From the NCBI GenBank assembly GCA_964391195.1, contig CAYMLG010000012.1, positions 1 through 64,000 on the forward strand: DNA of 64,000 nucleotides. Direction: 5' to 3'. Shown piece after piece: positions 51,461 through 60,485 of the stretch. Every line of letters begins with the position of its first letter. The first letter of the stretch is position 1. Both the position numbers and the translations under genes were made by a program. Under the pieces are notes generated by a model that made no database searches, was not told where the DNA came from, and saw only the letters and a list, made by a program, of their open reading frames with translations. Origin of the DNA: JAAYXE01 sp964391195 (GTDB lineage: Bacteria; Chloroflexota; Anaerolineae; Anaerolineales; UBA4823).

Positions 51461-53404
51461 CTAAGACCTAGCTGCTGTTGAAACGCGGGAGTCTTCATCC
51501 TTCTGGGCTTCACGAGCCTCGCGCTCCATTTCCATAATCGTACTGACGACAGCTTCAATCGCTACTCGCTGTTTGCGATACAGGTCGGCTTCTGACATTG
51601 CCAGCCGCCGGGCTATCTCGCGTACTTTACGACCTTCCATGAACTTCATTTCAAGAATATTATACAAAATCCACTCGGCTGTAAAGCGTCTCTCACCCTC
51701 CGGACGAGTCTGCTCGATGGCTTCTTTGAGGATGGCGCGGAGCGCGTTGGTCGGGTTGCCTTCATGCCGCTTCAATGCCTGCCTGACGACCAGGAGCCCC
51801 ATGAGCGGGCTCTCGGTCAGCTTGGGCCCTCCCCAATAGTGTGTGAGCGCGTCCTTGACCCATTGGGATAGCTTCTTCTCCTCCAGAGGAATATCGGGAG
51901 TGGTCAGGACTTCGGTGCCATCATATCGAGAAGCGGCGCGCAAGCGCTGGATCAGATCGACCTGAGGCGTGAGCGCTTCCAGCGAAAGGAAAACCTGCTG
52001 CTGGCGCAGACGGTCGCGCAAGGCAAGAGCGGCCCGGTCTGACAGGATGGTGAGAGCCTCAACCTGCTCGGGATCTAGAGCGTGGGCGGGGTTCTGTTGG
52101 ACACCGAGCAAACCGAGCATGGCGGCGGGCGCATCTTCTTCTTCCGGTGTGAACAGCGGCGCCAGCCAGTAATCGCCCCAGGTAAAAAGCTCTCGCCCGA
52201 TCCCATTCTGAGCGACGATCTGCAGCAAGTTTTCAGACAGGTCTTCGCTTTTGAGTACGTTATCACCTCCTATCACTACCAGAGTATCGACACCACCAGG
52301 GCCCAAGGCGGCGATAAAGGCCTGGCGCGACTGTAGCCGGTCGACGACGGCGGCCAGAATCGCCTCCAAAAACTGCCGCAGGTCACTGTGGGTGAGCAGA
52401 CGCTCCTCCAGGGACTGCAGGAAGGCCGTATCGGCCATATCCCCGCCGTGGAAGAGCCAGCGCTCCCAGATCGGAGCAACCAGGGTGATCAGGTGCTCCA
52501 TGACGAGCAAGGTGCCTGCCATTGCGACCGGGACCATTGGGGTGGTAAAGGTCAAACCATACGCATCACCCACCCGGCGGATGATGGTGGTAACCGCCAA
52601 AACGGTGGAGGCGGTGATCGGGCCGCGCATCAGCCACTTGAACAACCGGCGCTTGACCACCCGGTCGGGCCAGGGGACGCCGAAAAACGCCACCGAGTAG
52701 GCCATGAGCACCAGAAAGGCCGAAACCAGCAGGTTGCTCAGGACGACCAGCAGCCAGAAGAACAGCGGGCTGGCTGCTCCGATCCCCGAACCAAAGAGCA
52801 GGTAGGGGTAAGACCCCAGGGCCGGCGCCAGGGAACCGATCAGCAAGTATGTCATGCGGCGCCGGCTGGTGCTGGCAACTGTCCGCTGATGCGCCCGGAA
52901 CAGGTTGATCCAGGCGATGGTCATCACCGCGGCATAAAAAGCGGTGAAGATCCAGGTCAGCCAGGTGCGTTCCAGGTGCGGCGCCGGCTGGACATTATCC
53001 ACCAGGGGACCAACCAACAGGCCCAGGGGCAAGGCGATCAGGAAAAGAATTGAAAGCCCGTACACCAGGCGCACAGCCTGGCGGCGGCGCCCGCGAGATG
53101 GTCGCCCGGTGGTAGCCAGGATCGCATCTGAAAAGTGCAAATACGCAGCCGGTAAGAAAATGATGCCCAACCACTGCAGCCGCAGCCAGAACTGCAACCG
53201 CTCGGGTGTCGAACTGACGCTGCCAATCGCCTCCGCCACAAAGACGACCACCACACACAGCAGAATCAGGGCGAATGATCGCGTGACCCGGTCACGCAGA
53301 TTAAACGACAATGCGTAAAGGAGCAGAGAGAAGGCGGTTATGGCGATTCCCGCCGTCAGCAAGTCATTTAAGGTGCGTAAACCGGAGATGAACACAGATA
53401 CCAT
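51461..53404 (-). CDS. Seven-helix membrane protein with GAF-like and C-terminal HTH domain
   Basis: A 647-residue protein. The N-terminal half has about eight membrane spans resembling the histidine-kinase 7TM sensor region (about 1-300). A GAF-like domain follows (about 335-460; GGVDTLVVIGGDN). The last 110 residues have a helix-turn-helix-like end (RRFTAEWILYNILEMKFMEG, then KVREIARRLAMSEADLYRKQ). No kinase or receiver domain is seen. It may be a membrane-tethered one-component regulator. Divergent gene pairs or target sites were not identified. Confidence 0.75.
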   Translation of the reverse strand: MVSVFISGLRTLNDLLTAGIAITAFSLLLYALSFNLRDRVTRSFALILLCVVVVFVAEAIGSVSSTPERLQFWLRLQWLGIIFLPAAYLHFSDAILATTGRPSRGRRRQAVRLVYGLSILFLIALPLGLLVGPLVDNVQPAPHLERTWLTWIFTAFYAAVMTIAWINLFRAHQRTVASTSRRRMTYLLIGSLAPALGSYPYLLFGSGIGAASPLFFWLLVVLSNLLVSAFLVLMAYSVAFFGVPWPDRVVKRRLFKWLMRGPITASTVLAVTTIIRRVGDAYGLTFTTPMVPVAMAGTLLVMEHLITLVAPIWERWLFHGGDMADTAFLQSLEERLLTHSDLRQFLEAILAAVVDRLQSRQAFIAALGPGGVDTLVVIGGDNVLKSEDLSENLLQIVAQNGIGRELFTWGDYWLAPLFTPEEEDAPAAMLGLLGVQQNPAHALDPEQVEALTILSDRAALALRDRLRQQQVFLSLEALTPQVDLIQRLRAASRYDGTEVLTTPDIPLEEKKLSQWVKDALTHYWGGPKLTESPLMGLLVVRQALKRHEGNPTNALRAILKEAIEQTRPEGERRFTAEWILYNILEMKFMEGRKVREIARRLAMSEADLYRKQRVAIEAVVSTIMEMEREAREAQKDEDSRVSTAARS

Positions 53405-53518
53405 TACAACTAGATTATAGACCGAATCTTTGTCGATTCGATACCGATTCTAACGAAAATGCACAGTACGGTTGTCAGGTGCGAGACTGCCTCGTAAATG
53501 TGTATGCCACGCAGTTGG

Positions 53519-54055
53519 CTACAGGTACTTGGCAAAGAAGAGCGCAATATCCTGGTTCGCATAGTAACGATCATTGTAACCGACAAAGTCGAAGCCGAGC
53601 TTTTGTACCAGGCGGATAGCGGCGTGGTTTTTCGTTTGGATTTCCAACACCAGGCGGCGGGTTTCGTGAGCCCTTCCCCAGTCCAGAGCGGCGATCACCA
53701 ATGAACTGCCGATTCCTTTGCGGCGCATGTGGCGGGCGACGATCAGGTCGGTCATCCAGGTGGTCAGGGGCGCCTTGTTCAGGACCAGATTGGTCATGCC
53801 GACGATCTCCCCGGTATGCAGGGCAACCAACAGCCCATTCGGTGCCGGCCAGGACTCGGCGAAACGAGCCGGCGAGCGCGGATACTCCACCCGCACCGAG
53901 CGCGGTAAACGCACCTCCCGAAAGTTTACTCCTACCAACCCGTCTTCCACTTCGATTTCCATCTGCCAGACATGGTCGCTGGCATAGCCCGGTTCGAGGG
54001 CCATGATCCCCGGCAGATCCTCCGGGACCGCCGGGCGAACTTCGATTTCAGGCAT
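53519..54055 (-). CDS. GNAT-family N-acetyltransferase
   Basis: A 178-residue acetyltransferase. Motif A is IVARHMRRKGIGSSLVIAAL (about 105-124), followed by KNHAAIRLVQKLGFDFVGYN. The N-terminal PEIEVRPAVPEDLPGIMAL is a common GNAT opening. Substrate unknown. It lies 15 bases downstream of the next upstream gene and 114 bases upstream of the 7TM protein start, all on the minus strand. Confidence 0.9.
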   Translation of the reverse strand: MPEIEVRPAVPEDLPGIMALEPGYASDHVWQMEIEVEDGLVGVNFREVRLPRSVRVEYPRSPARFAESWPAPNGLLVALHTGEIVGMTNLVLNKAPLTTWMTDLIVARHMRRKGIGSSLVIAALDWGRAHETRRLVLEIQTKNHAAIRLVQKLGFDFVGYNDRYYANQDIALFFAKYL

Positions 54056-54070
54056 AGAGTATCCCTTTTA

Positions 54071-54808
54071 TTAAGGTAGTGGTGTTTCTTCCACGGTCAT
54101 TGTCACCCGCACCTGGACGATACAGGGGGCCAAGGTCTGAGCCTGATTATCGACCACGATCAGGGCGAGCTGGTATTCCCCAGGCGATAGGCGGCGGGTA
54201 TCCCAATCTCCGAGCTTTCCATTGGTCACCGCAATGTTGCCCGCCTGGAGGGTCAGCCAGGCCGATTCGGGGTCTTCGGGATGCTTCATCTGGAACATAT
54301 AGAAGCCGAAGTTGTCGATATCGGCCGAGCCCATGATCGGAACCACACCGCTCACTTCCTCCCCGGGACTGGGGGAAAGGATTTCGATGGATCCCGGCTG
54401 GCAGCCTTCCTGCCCACTCAAAACGATCTGAGTGGGCGGTTCTGGTACGCCTGTCGCCTGTTCGCCGGTTGGTTCAGCTAGCTGCTCGGCTGAGGTAGGG
54501 GGCAGAGTTGTGGTTGGTGTCGCAAGCAAGTCAATCGTTGGGGTGAAAAGCGGGATCGCGCCCGGAACTGACGGGGCAATAAAGGACACCAGTACGAACT
54601 CTGCCACAGCCAGGGTCAACAGCAAAACCAACATGCTGGCAGACTGGTTGAGGCGGGCCTGGGCGCTGTCTCGTTCCAGGCCAAAACTCGCCCCTCGCAG
54701 TTCTTGCCAGGCAAGGATAAATTTTCGGATGTAAATCAGCCCCCCTAGCCCTAGAAGCAGGTATATCCACACTTCAAAGGCGCGAAAAAAGCTCAAAGCT
54801 TCTTCCAT
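54071..54808 (-). CDS. Two-span membrane protein with Ig-like extracytoplasmic domain
   Basis: A 245-residue protein that I do not recognise. Transmembrane helices at about 12-30 and 58-82 are joined by a short basic cytoplasmic stretch. A Thr/Pro-rich linker (about 85-125) leads to a beta-rich extracytoplasmic domain with IEILSPSPGEEVSGVVPIMG and LSPGEYQLALIVVDNQ, typical of Ig-like folds. The two cysteines of this domain (in EGCQPG and APCIVQ) could form a disulfide. Function unknown. Confidence 0.7.
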   Translation of the reverse strand: MEEALSFFRAFEVWIYLLLGLGGLIYIRKFILAWQELRGASFGLERDSAQARLNQSASMLVLLLTLAVAEFVLVSFIAPSVPGAIPLFTPTIDLLATPTTTLPPTSAEQLAEPTGEQATGVPEPPTQIVLSGQEGCQPGSIEILSPSPGEEVSGVVPIMGSADIDNFGFYMFQMKHPEDPESAWLTLQAGNIAVTNGKLGDWDTRRLSPGEYQLALIVVDNQAQTLAPCIVQVRVTMTVEETPLP

Positions 54809-54889
54809 GCCACACCTAACCAGGGGTAATTTGCAAGGCTGTGCCGGGGCCGGGGAGGCGCAGCACAGTCCCGTCTTCAGGATGATTGA

Positions 54890-55732
54890 TTACAAGCGAC
54901 GCAGCACCCCTCGTATGGTGGCTGTGAGCTTGGGAACGATCTGTTCGCCGGCTTCGAGCACTTCCTCGTGGGTCGTGACAGTTTCACCGTCAAGATTAGC
55001 TTTGTTGGTGATTCCAGAAATGCCCAGGACGCGTGTTCCGCCATGGCGGGCGACGGTCACTTCTGGAACCGTTGACATACCAACGGCGTCTACGCCGATC
55101 AGGCGGAGAAAGCGTAGATCGGCCGGGGTCTCGAAGGATGGCCCGGCGAGGCAGACGTAAACGCCTTCCCGCAGCCGGATCTGGCGCTCTGCTGCTGCCT
55201 GGCGGGCGAGGGCCATGAGTTGCCGATCGTACGCCCGGCTCATATCTGGGAAGCGCGGCCCCAACTGGTCCAGGTTCGGCCCCCGCAGCGGAGTCAGTCC
55301 TGCCATGCCGACGAAATTGATGTGATCGGTGATCAACATCAGCTCTCCGGGCTCGAATTCCGGGTTGACCGCACCGGCCGCGTTGGTCACGATCAGCGTG
55401 TCGATGCCCAGCCGCTGCATCACGCGCACCGGCAGCCCGACCTGAGCCATGCTGTATCCTTCGTAGAAGTGGACCCGGCCTTGCAGCACGAGAACTGGCT
55501 GGCCTTCCAGGCTGCCGATCACCAGGCGGCCCTGGTGCCCGACAACCGTTGAGACCGGCCACCCGGAGATTTCTTGGGTAGGGATGATGGTCGCGTTTTC
55601 GACCGCATCGGCCAGGCCGCCCAAACCGGAACCCAAGATGATCCCGATCCGGGGCTGCTGGCCAGAGGATAAACGAGTTCGAATCTTTTCGGCTATCGAA
55701 TCGATGTGAGCGAGGGTAACGGTATCGGTCAT
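54890..55732 (-). CDS. punA: Purine nucleoside phosphorylase (trimeric, PunA type)
   Basis: A 280-residue PNP, which cleaves purine nucleosides with phosphate. The N-terminal phosphate loop is GIILGSGLGGLAD, VVGHQGRLVIGSL and QGRVHFYEGYS are typical, and VYVCLAGPSFETPAD and ITNKAN complete the purine site (Glu and Asn). Length fits the trimeric family. It starts ten bases downstream of the degenerate Xer-like gene, so the two are probably cotranscribed. Confidence 0.96.
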   Translation of the reverse strand: MTDTVTLAHIDSIAEKIRTRLSSGQQPRIGIILGSGLGGLADAVENATIIPTQEISGWPVSTVVGHQGRLVIGSLEGQPVLVLQGRVHFYEGYSMAQVGLPVRVMQRLGIDTLIVTNAAGAVNPEFEPGELMLITDHINFVGMAGLTPLRGPNLDQLGPRFPDMSRAYDRQLMALARQAAAERQIRLREGVYVCLAGPSFETPADLRFLRLIGVDAVGMSTVPEVTVARHGGTRVLGISGITNKANLDGETVTTHEEVLEAGEQIVPKLTATIRGVLRRL

Positions 55733-55742
55733 TAAGCAATCA

Positions 55743-56639
55743 TCAATCAGTATCGATATTCGGAGCGTTCACCAGGCGGCGCAGTAAAGCCTGGGTGGAA
55801 AGCGGGTTGGTATGACCGAGCAGGATCTGCACCTCGGACAGGGCGCGGCCTGAACGGGCCAACCGGTAAGCAGCCGTATGGCGAGCCAGGCGCGGCGAGA
55901 GCGTGACAGGGAGCTCGGCCTTGTTGCCCCACTGGCGCAGGACCTGCCACACGCCCTGGCGGCTCATCCGCCCGCCCGTCTGGCTGATGAAGAGGGCCGG
56001 CTCCTCGGGGTGGTAATTCAGCTCGGGCCGCCCCTCTTTCAAGTAGACCTCGAGCGGATCGCCGGCTTCTCCCAGGGGCACCCAAATGCCGGGGCCGTTG
56101 TCGGGGCAGAGGTGAAGCAGCCTGGAAGCGATGTTGAGATCCTGCAAGTTCAGAGAGATCAATGTCCCCACGGTGAGCCCGCTCTCCAGGAGCAGCGCCA
56201 GGATGGCGTGATCGCGACGGGCGCGCGGCCGGGGCGAACTGGCGAGCAGGTTCCACAGCTTCTGGACCTGTTCTTCGGTTAGATAGCGGGGGGTTTGGAG
56301 AGGCGAGGGCTCGGCGATCACCTCGTCGATCACCGCAGCCTCGGCCGAAAATCGGGCGCCCCAGGCAGGATTCTGCTCGTTCAGAAAAGCTGCAAAACGG
56401 CGCAAACTGGCCCGGCGGCGAAGGAGTGTGCTCGGCCGGCGGCCCGATTCCCGTTCCGCGATCAGAAAATCTGCGATTTGCTGAGCGGTAAAATCTTCAG
56501 TCCCTGGCTTTCTTTCTAGCTTTTTTTCCAAATAGGTAATAAAGCAGCGTAGATCGTTCTGGTAAGCCAGGCGAGTGCTGAGGGAATAGGTCATTTGGGA
56601 TTCGAGGTAGCTGAGGAAAGCACCCACCTGAGTATCCAT
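55743..56639 (-). CDS. Degenerate XerC/D-type tyrosine recombinase, catalytic residues lost
   Basis: A 298-residue full-length Xer-type recombinase: SAM-like core-binding domain (about 1-105) and catalytic domain (about 115-290). Compared with XerD, the catalytic Arg of the GLRxSE motif is Thr156 (GLTVGT), the beta-hairpin Lys is missing (NGPGIWVP), the first His of HxLRH is Arg250 (SPRLARH), and the nucleophilic Tyr is Leu285 (STQALLRR). Arg253 and His276 (LGH) remain. The frame is intact, so the protein may bind DNA without recombining. It heads an operon with punA. Confidence 0.85.
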   Translation of the reverse strand: MDTQVGAFLSYLESQMTYSLSTRLAYQNDLRCFITYLEKKLERKPGTEDFTAQQIADFLIAERESGRRPSTLLRRRASLRRFAAFLNEQNPAWGARFSAEAAVIDEVIAEPSPLQTPRYLTEEQVQKLWNLLASSPRPRARRDHAILALLLESGLTVGTLISLNLQDLNIASRLLHLCPDNGPGIWVPLGEAGDPLEVYLKEGRPELNYHPEEPALFISQTGGRMSRQGVWQVLRQWGNKAELPVTLSPRLARHTAAYRLARSGRALSEVQILLGHTNPLSTQALLRRLVNAPNIDTD

Positions 56640-56723
56640 GTGCAGTTCTCCTTCTGGGGATAACGGGCACGGTTATAGCACTAAGCGGACTGAGACCTAC
56701 GCCCCAGCCCCTACCGTAGATAC

Positions 56724-56753
56724 ATTATAACATGTACTTATCTTCTGTTATAA
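56724..56753 (-). promoter_or_regulatory. Promoter with overlapping inverted-repeat operator
   Basis: On the minus strand a TATAAT box (56724-56729) lies inside the left half of the inverted repeat TTATAACA (56725-56732) / TGTTATAA (56746-56753). A repressor bound here would block RNA polymerase. The promoter serves the degenerate Xer gene and punA, with a leader of about 78 bases and an AGAAGGAGAA ribosome-binding site. It may also include the 3' end of the threonine aldolase unit. Confidence 0.55.
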
Positions 56754-56777
56754 GTCAGCTTGCCTTCCCAGTTAATT

Positions 56778-57815
56778 TTACATCAAGACTTCGCGGAAAG
56801 CCTGGATCGCTTTCTCCACTCCGGCGTCATCCACCCAGGCATGGGTGACGAGTCGGAACCGGCGCTGGCCGACAACACCGACGCGCACCCCCCGTTCTTC
56901 CAGGCGCCGGGCGACCTCGGCGGCGGTGTGAGACACCCCTTCCTCCAGGTTCAGGAAGATCATGTTGGTGTGCGGAGAACCAGGATCGAGGACCAGGCCG
57001 GGGATCCGGGCCAGGCTTTCGGCCAGGCAGCGCGCCCGGGTATGGTCCTCGGCCAGGCGATCCACCATCGCCTCCAGGGCGACGATCCCGGCCGCGGCCA
57101 GCACACCGGCCTGGCGCATACCGCCTCCCAACTGCTTGCGGACGCGGTGTGCGGCCTTGATGAATTCTCGCGAGCCGCACAGCACCGATCCGACCGGAGC
57201 GGAGAGACCTTTGCTCAGACAAAAGGTGACCGAATCGACCGGGCCGGTGAGCTCTCTGACATCCACCTGCTGGGCAACCGCGGCGTTGAAAATTCGAGCC
57301 CCGTCCAGGTGCAGCTTCAGGCCGCGCGCGTGGGCCAGTTCGGCCACCTGGCGCGTGTACTGTGGGGTGAGGAAAACCCCGCCGCAGCGGTTGTGGGTGT
57401 TCTCCAGGCAGATCAGGCGAGTGACCGGAGCGTGCACATCGTCCGGGCGGATGGCTGCGGTGATGTCTTCCAGGGCGAGGGTGCCGTCCGGATGCTCCGG
57501 GATCTGGCAGCTATGGACTCCGCCCAGGGCCGAGATCCCCCCGGCTTCGAACAGGAAGGTGTGAGATTTGCTCCCCAGGATCACTTCATCGCCGCGGGTG
57601 CAGTGGGCCAATACGGCTGCCAGGTTGCCCATCGTTCCCGAGGCGACGAACAGGCCGGCCTCCTGGCCTAACATTTCGGCCGCCAGCGATTGCAGGCGGT
57701 TGATGGTCGGGTCTTCTCCATACACATCATCGCCTACAGGGGCGGCAGCCATCGCCTGGCGCATTTCAGGGGTGGGGTGGGTGACGGTGTCGGAACGCAG
57801 GTCTACGTATTCCAT
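56778..57815 (-). CDS. ltaE: Low-specificity L-threonine aldolase
   Basis: A 345-residue fold-type I PLP enzyme that cleaves threonine or allo-threonine to glycine and acetaldehyde. DLRSDTVTHPTPEM and GDDVYGEDPT open the protein, LHLDGARIFNAAVA follows, and the PLP lysine is in CLSKGLSAPVGS. Length fits the family. It lies 73 bases downstream of RluD. Confidence 0.95.
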   Translation of the reverse strand: MEYVDLRSDTVTHPTPEMRQAMAAAPVGDDVYGEDPTINRLQSLAAEMLGQEAGLFVASGTMGNLAAVLAHCTRGDEVILGSKSHTFLFEAGGISALGGVHSCQIPEHPDGTLALEDITAAIRPDDVHAPVTRLICLENTHNRCGGVFLTPQYTRQVAELAHARGLKLHLDGARIFNAAVAQQVDVRELTGPVDSVTFCLSKGLSAPVGSVLCGSREFIKAAHRVRKQLGGGMRQAGVLAAAGIVALEAMVDRLAEDHTRARCLAESLARIPGLVLDPGSPHTNMIFLNLEEGVSHTAAEVARRLEERGVRVGVVGQRRFRLVTHAWVDDAGVEKAIQAFREVLM

Positions 57816-57888
57816 GGGACGGTCTCCAAATGCCTTTTTATCGTGTGTATGCAGAATTTGCCAGCAGAAAAGAATGATTGTGTGGGGT

Positions 57889-58818
57889 CTACGGGTTTTC
57901 GCTTCTCAGCCTGGACAGCGCCTGCTCCAGCTCGGGCGGGAGGGGGGCGACGAAGGTGCGCGGGCTTTCTTCTCCGGGCAGCCGGATGGACAGGCGGGCG
58001 GCGTGCAGGAAATGCCGGTCCAGGGGGATGGTCGGCTGCCGCCGGCCGTATATGGTATCCCCGGCGACTGGACAGCCAATGAAAGCCAGGTGCAGGCGGA
58101 TCTGGTGGGTGCGCCCTGTGTTGGGCCGGACCTCGAGCAGGGTGTGGGCCGGGAATTCTTCCAGGGTGCGGTACTCACTATCGGCGAGGCGGCCCTTGTT
58201 TTCGGTGACGACAGCCATCTGCCTGCGCTGGCGGGTGTCCCGGCCAATCGCGGCTTCTATTCGCCCGGAGGGGGTCGGGGGGCGCCCATCCACCAGGGCC
58301 AGATAGATCTTGGTGACCTTACGCAAGCGGAACTGGTCCTGCAGCCAGCGATGGGCCTGCTCGTTCTTGGCGAGCAGGATCAGCCCGGAAGTATCCTTAT
58401 CCAGGCGATGCACCACGCCGGGGCGCTGCTCGCCGCCGATGCCATCCATCCCGGGCGCGTGGGCCAGGACAGCATGGACCAGCGTGCCCCGATCGTGGCC
58501 GGCGGCCGGGTGCACCACCATCCCGGCCGGTTTGTTCACTACGATCAGGTCCTGATTTTCGAAGATAATATCCAGGGGGATCTCTTCGGGCACCAGGCCG
58601 GCCGGTTGGGGCGGGGGCAGGTGCAGGCTGATCTGAACGCCCGGCTCCAGCACCAGCCCGGCTTTACGGGCCACGACGCCATCGACGAAGACCTGCCCGT
58701 CTTTGATCAGCCCTTGCAGGCGCGAACGGGAGAATTCGGGTAGGTGAGCGGTCAGGATTTTATCCAGGCGTTCTGGCTGCGCCTGTGTATATTCAAAGCT
58801 GACCAGGCGTTCATTCAC
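57889..58818 (-). CDS. rluD: 23S rRNA pseudouridine synthase (RluD type)
   Basis: A pseudouridine synthase of the RluA/RluD family, 309 residues from the chosen start. An S4 RNA-binding domain (about 10-75; RLDKILTAHLPEFSRSRLQGL) precedes the catalytic domain with HRLDKDTSG, whose aspartate is the nucleophile, and RTHQIRLHLA. It modifies 23S rRNA uridines. GTG 58818 is chosen, overlapping the LspA stop region by eight bases; GTG 58830 is an alternative but lacks a separate ribosome-binding site. Confidence 0.93.
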   Translation of the reverse strand: MNERLVSFEYTQAQPERLDKILTAHLPEFSRSRLQGLIKDGQVFVDGVVARKAGLVLEPGVQISLHLPPPQPAGLVPEEIPLDIIFENQDLIVVNKPAGMVVHPAAGHDRGTLVHAVLAHAPGMDGIGGEQRPGVVHRLDKDTSGLILLAKNEQAHRWLQDQFRLRKVTKIYLALVDGRPPTPSGRIEAAIGRDTRQRRQMAVVTENKGRLADSEYRTLEEFPAHTLLEVRPNTGRTHQIRLHLAFIGCPVAGDTIYGRRQPTIPLDRHFLHAARLSIRLPGEESPRTFVAPLPPELEQALSRLRSENP

Positions 58819-59431
58819 CTTCGACTTCACCTCTCAGGGTCATCCGCTGCTCGCCGGGTTCAGGCCGGTCGTCGTCTCCGGCGGGGTCGACGGTCTCATA
58901 CTCGCCGCCGCTCCCCGATTGCTGCGATTGGTCCGGGTCGGATGCAGCGTCCTTCTCGGCTTCCTGGCGTTCCTTGATCCACATCCCGATTACGAGTATC
59001 GCCACCCCGGATGAGATGCTGGCATCGGCGATGTTGAACACGGCGAAATTGCCGACGGAAATAAAGTCTGTCACCGAACCGATGGTCACGCGATCGATCA
59101 AATTGCCCACCGCACCGCCGAGTTGCAGGCCCATCGCCAGGCGCAGGGGCCAATCTTTGCGCGGCACCTGGGGGAAGTAGTACAGGATGATCAGGCTGAC
59201 GACGATGGAGAGGATGGTGAACACATCGCCAAAACCCTGGAACATACCAAAAGCAGCGCCGGTGTTGCGCCAGTGAACGATACGAGCATAGGGCTCCAAC
59301 CAGGGCCAGGGTGACCACATCTCCTGGAAAGCCAGGTTGGCCCGGACGAGGGATTTCGTCCACTGGTCGAGGCCGACGATCACGGCCGCGATGGAGAGCA
59401 GAAATGCGTAATCGGCGAAATACTTCTTCAA
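58811..59431 (-). CDS. lspA: Lipoprotein signal peptidase
   Basis: A signal peptidase II, 206 residues from TTG 59431, chosen because GGAG lies about seven bases upstream and MKKYFADYAFLL is the usual opening (an earlier TTG at 59443 is in frame). Four membrane spans carry the catalytic aspartates in GNLIDRVTIG and FNIADASIS. An acidic tail of about 45 residues (KDAASDPDQSQQS onwards) is unusual for the family. It matures the several lipoproteins in this window. Confidence 0.93.
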   Translation of the reverse strand: MKKYFADYAFLLSIAAVIVGLDQWTKSLVRANLAFQEMWSPWPWLEPYARIVHWRNTGAAFGMFQGFGDVFTILSIVVSLIILYYFPQVPRKDWPLRLAMGLQLGGAVGNLIDRVTIGSVTDFISVGNFAVFNIADASISSGVAILVIGMWIKERQEAEKDAASDPDQSQQSGSGGEYETVDPAGDDDRPEPGEQRMTLRGEVEGE

Positions 59432-59513
59432 AGGTATCTCCAATCAAAAATTTTGCCAATGCCGCCAACCGGCAGGCCGGCAGCCCCTTCATTTTACCAA
59501 AGTGTGGGGGAGA

Positions 59514-60482
59514 TCAGGATGAGCGCGGAGTGAAGGGGAGGGTGGGATCGCGCTTAACGCCGAGCAGGTCGATCTGGTGGGCGATGTAGACCAGCTCGCC
59601 TTGCTCCACCTGGGCATGGCGGGCCGCGATCCAGGAGGCAAAACGATCGGGATCGAGGTCCGGGTCCTGGCTGAGGGCGCCATCGATTGTGTGGAGGATA
59701 TAGTGCAAAAAGTAGGCCTCGTCTTCCGGATAGCCCTGCGCCCCGGGGAATACGACCCAGTCGGAGGCTCCGGCGGCCAGGATGCTGGCACCGAACTGCG
59801 GGATCAGGTGGAACAAATGGCGTCCGGTGCGGCTGTCGCCGGAAGGGATTCCGCCCACCAGGCGCCGGTCCATGGTCAGGTGGTAGCGTCGCTCAACCTC
59901 CTGGTCGAAGGCCGGGTCGATGCACGGCTCGAAGAGGGTGGCTCCATCGAAATTAATGGTGAAGTAGAACAGCCCGCCCGGAGCGAGCAGGCCCAGCAGT
60001 TGTGGCAGGGCGGTGGGCAGGTGCAGCAGGTCGAGGAAAGCGTGGGCGACCAGCAGGTCCCAGTCCCGGCCGGAACCCGGGCCGGCGGCGAACTCGGACA
60101 GGCTGGCCGTCTCGAACCGGGCGACCACCCTGCTCCCAGGGCGTTCCAGGCACAGTTCGAAGGCATGGCGTCCTGGAAGCCAGGAGGTGGGCGAGGTCCG
60201 CCAGCCGTGATCCGCGGCCCAAAGGGGCAGCCGGCGGGCGGCTTCGGAGATATTTTCGGCCGACATATCGAAGCCGGTGTAGCTGGCATAGGTCAGCAGG
60301 CGGCGGCTGAGCATCCGTTCGAGCATGGCGCCGGTGCCGCAGCCGGTTTCGAGCAGGCGCAGCGGCGCTTCGGGCGAGGCGGGCGGCAGGCTGGCGGCAA
60401 GCGCCTGCCACACCTGCCAGTTCAGGGCCCGGTCGTCAACGCTCTTTTTGGCGGACAGATAGCGAGTGAAGGAATATTCCAT
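59514..60482 (-). CDS. SAM-dependent methyltransferase of the pterin-type cluster
   Basis: A 322-residue class I methyltransferase. The SAM-binding motif I is LLETGCGTGAM, and the downstream motif LLVAHAFLDLLHL and LLAPGGLFYFTINFDG are typical of the Methyltransf_11/25 type. The C-terminal half is longer than usual. It is the last gene of the RibA/PTPS cluster, three bases after the GT4 gene. It probably methylates the cluster product; no specific substrate is indicated. Confidence 0.85.
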   Translation of the reverse strand: MEYSFTRYLSAKKSVDDRALNWQVWQALAASLPPASPEAPLRLLETGCGTGAMLERMLSRRLLTYASYTGFDMSAENISEAARRLPLWAADHGWRTSPTSWLPGRHAFELCLERPGSRVVARFETASLSEFAAGPGSGRDWDLLVAHAFLDLLHLPTALPQLLGLLAPGGLFYFTINFDGATLFEPCIDPAFDQEVERRYHLTMDRRLVGGIPSGDSRTGRHLFHLIPQFGASILAAGASDWVVFPGAQGYPEDEAYFLHYILHTIDGALSQDPDLDPDRFASWIAARHAQVEQGELVYIAHQIDLLGVKRDPTLPFTPRSS

Positions 60483-60485
60483 AAG

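Noticed and set aside
55743..56639. Active phage integrase or mobile-element recombinase
   Set aside because: Catalytic Arg, Lys, His and Tyr positions are altered and no att sites, tRNA or phage genes are adjacent.
56730..56777. Intrinsic terminator of ltaE
   Set aside because: The repeat here is AT-only and overlaps a -10 box; it fits an operator better than a GC-rich terminator stem.
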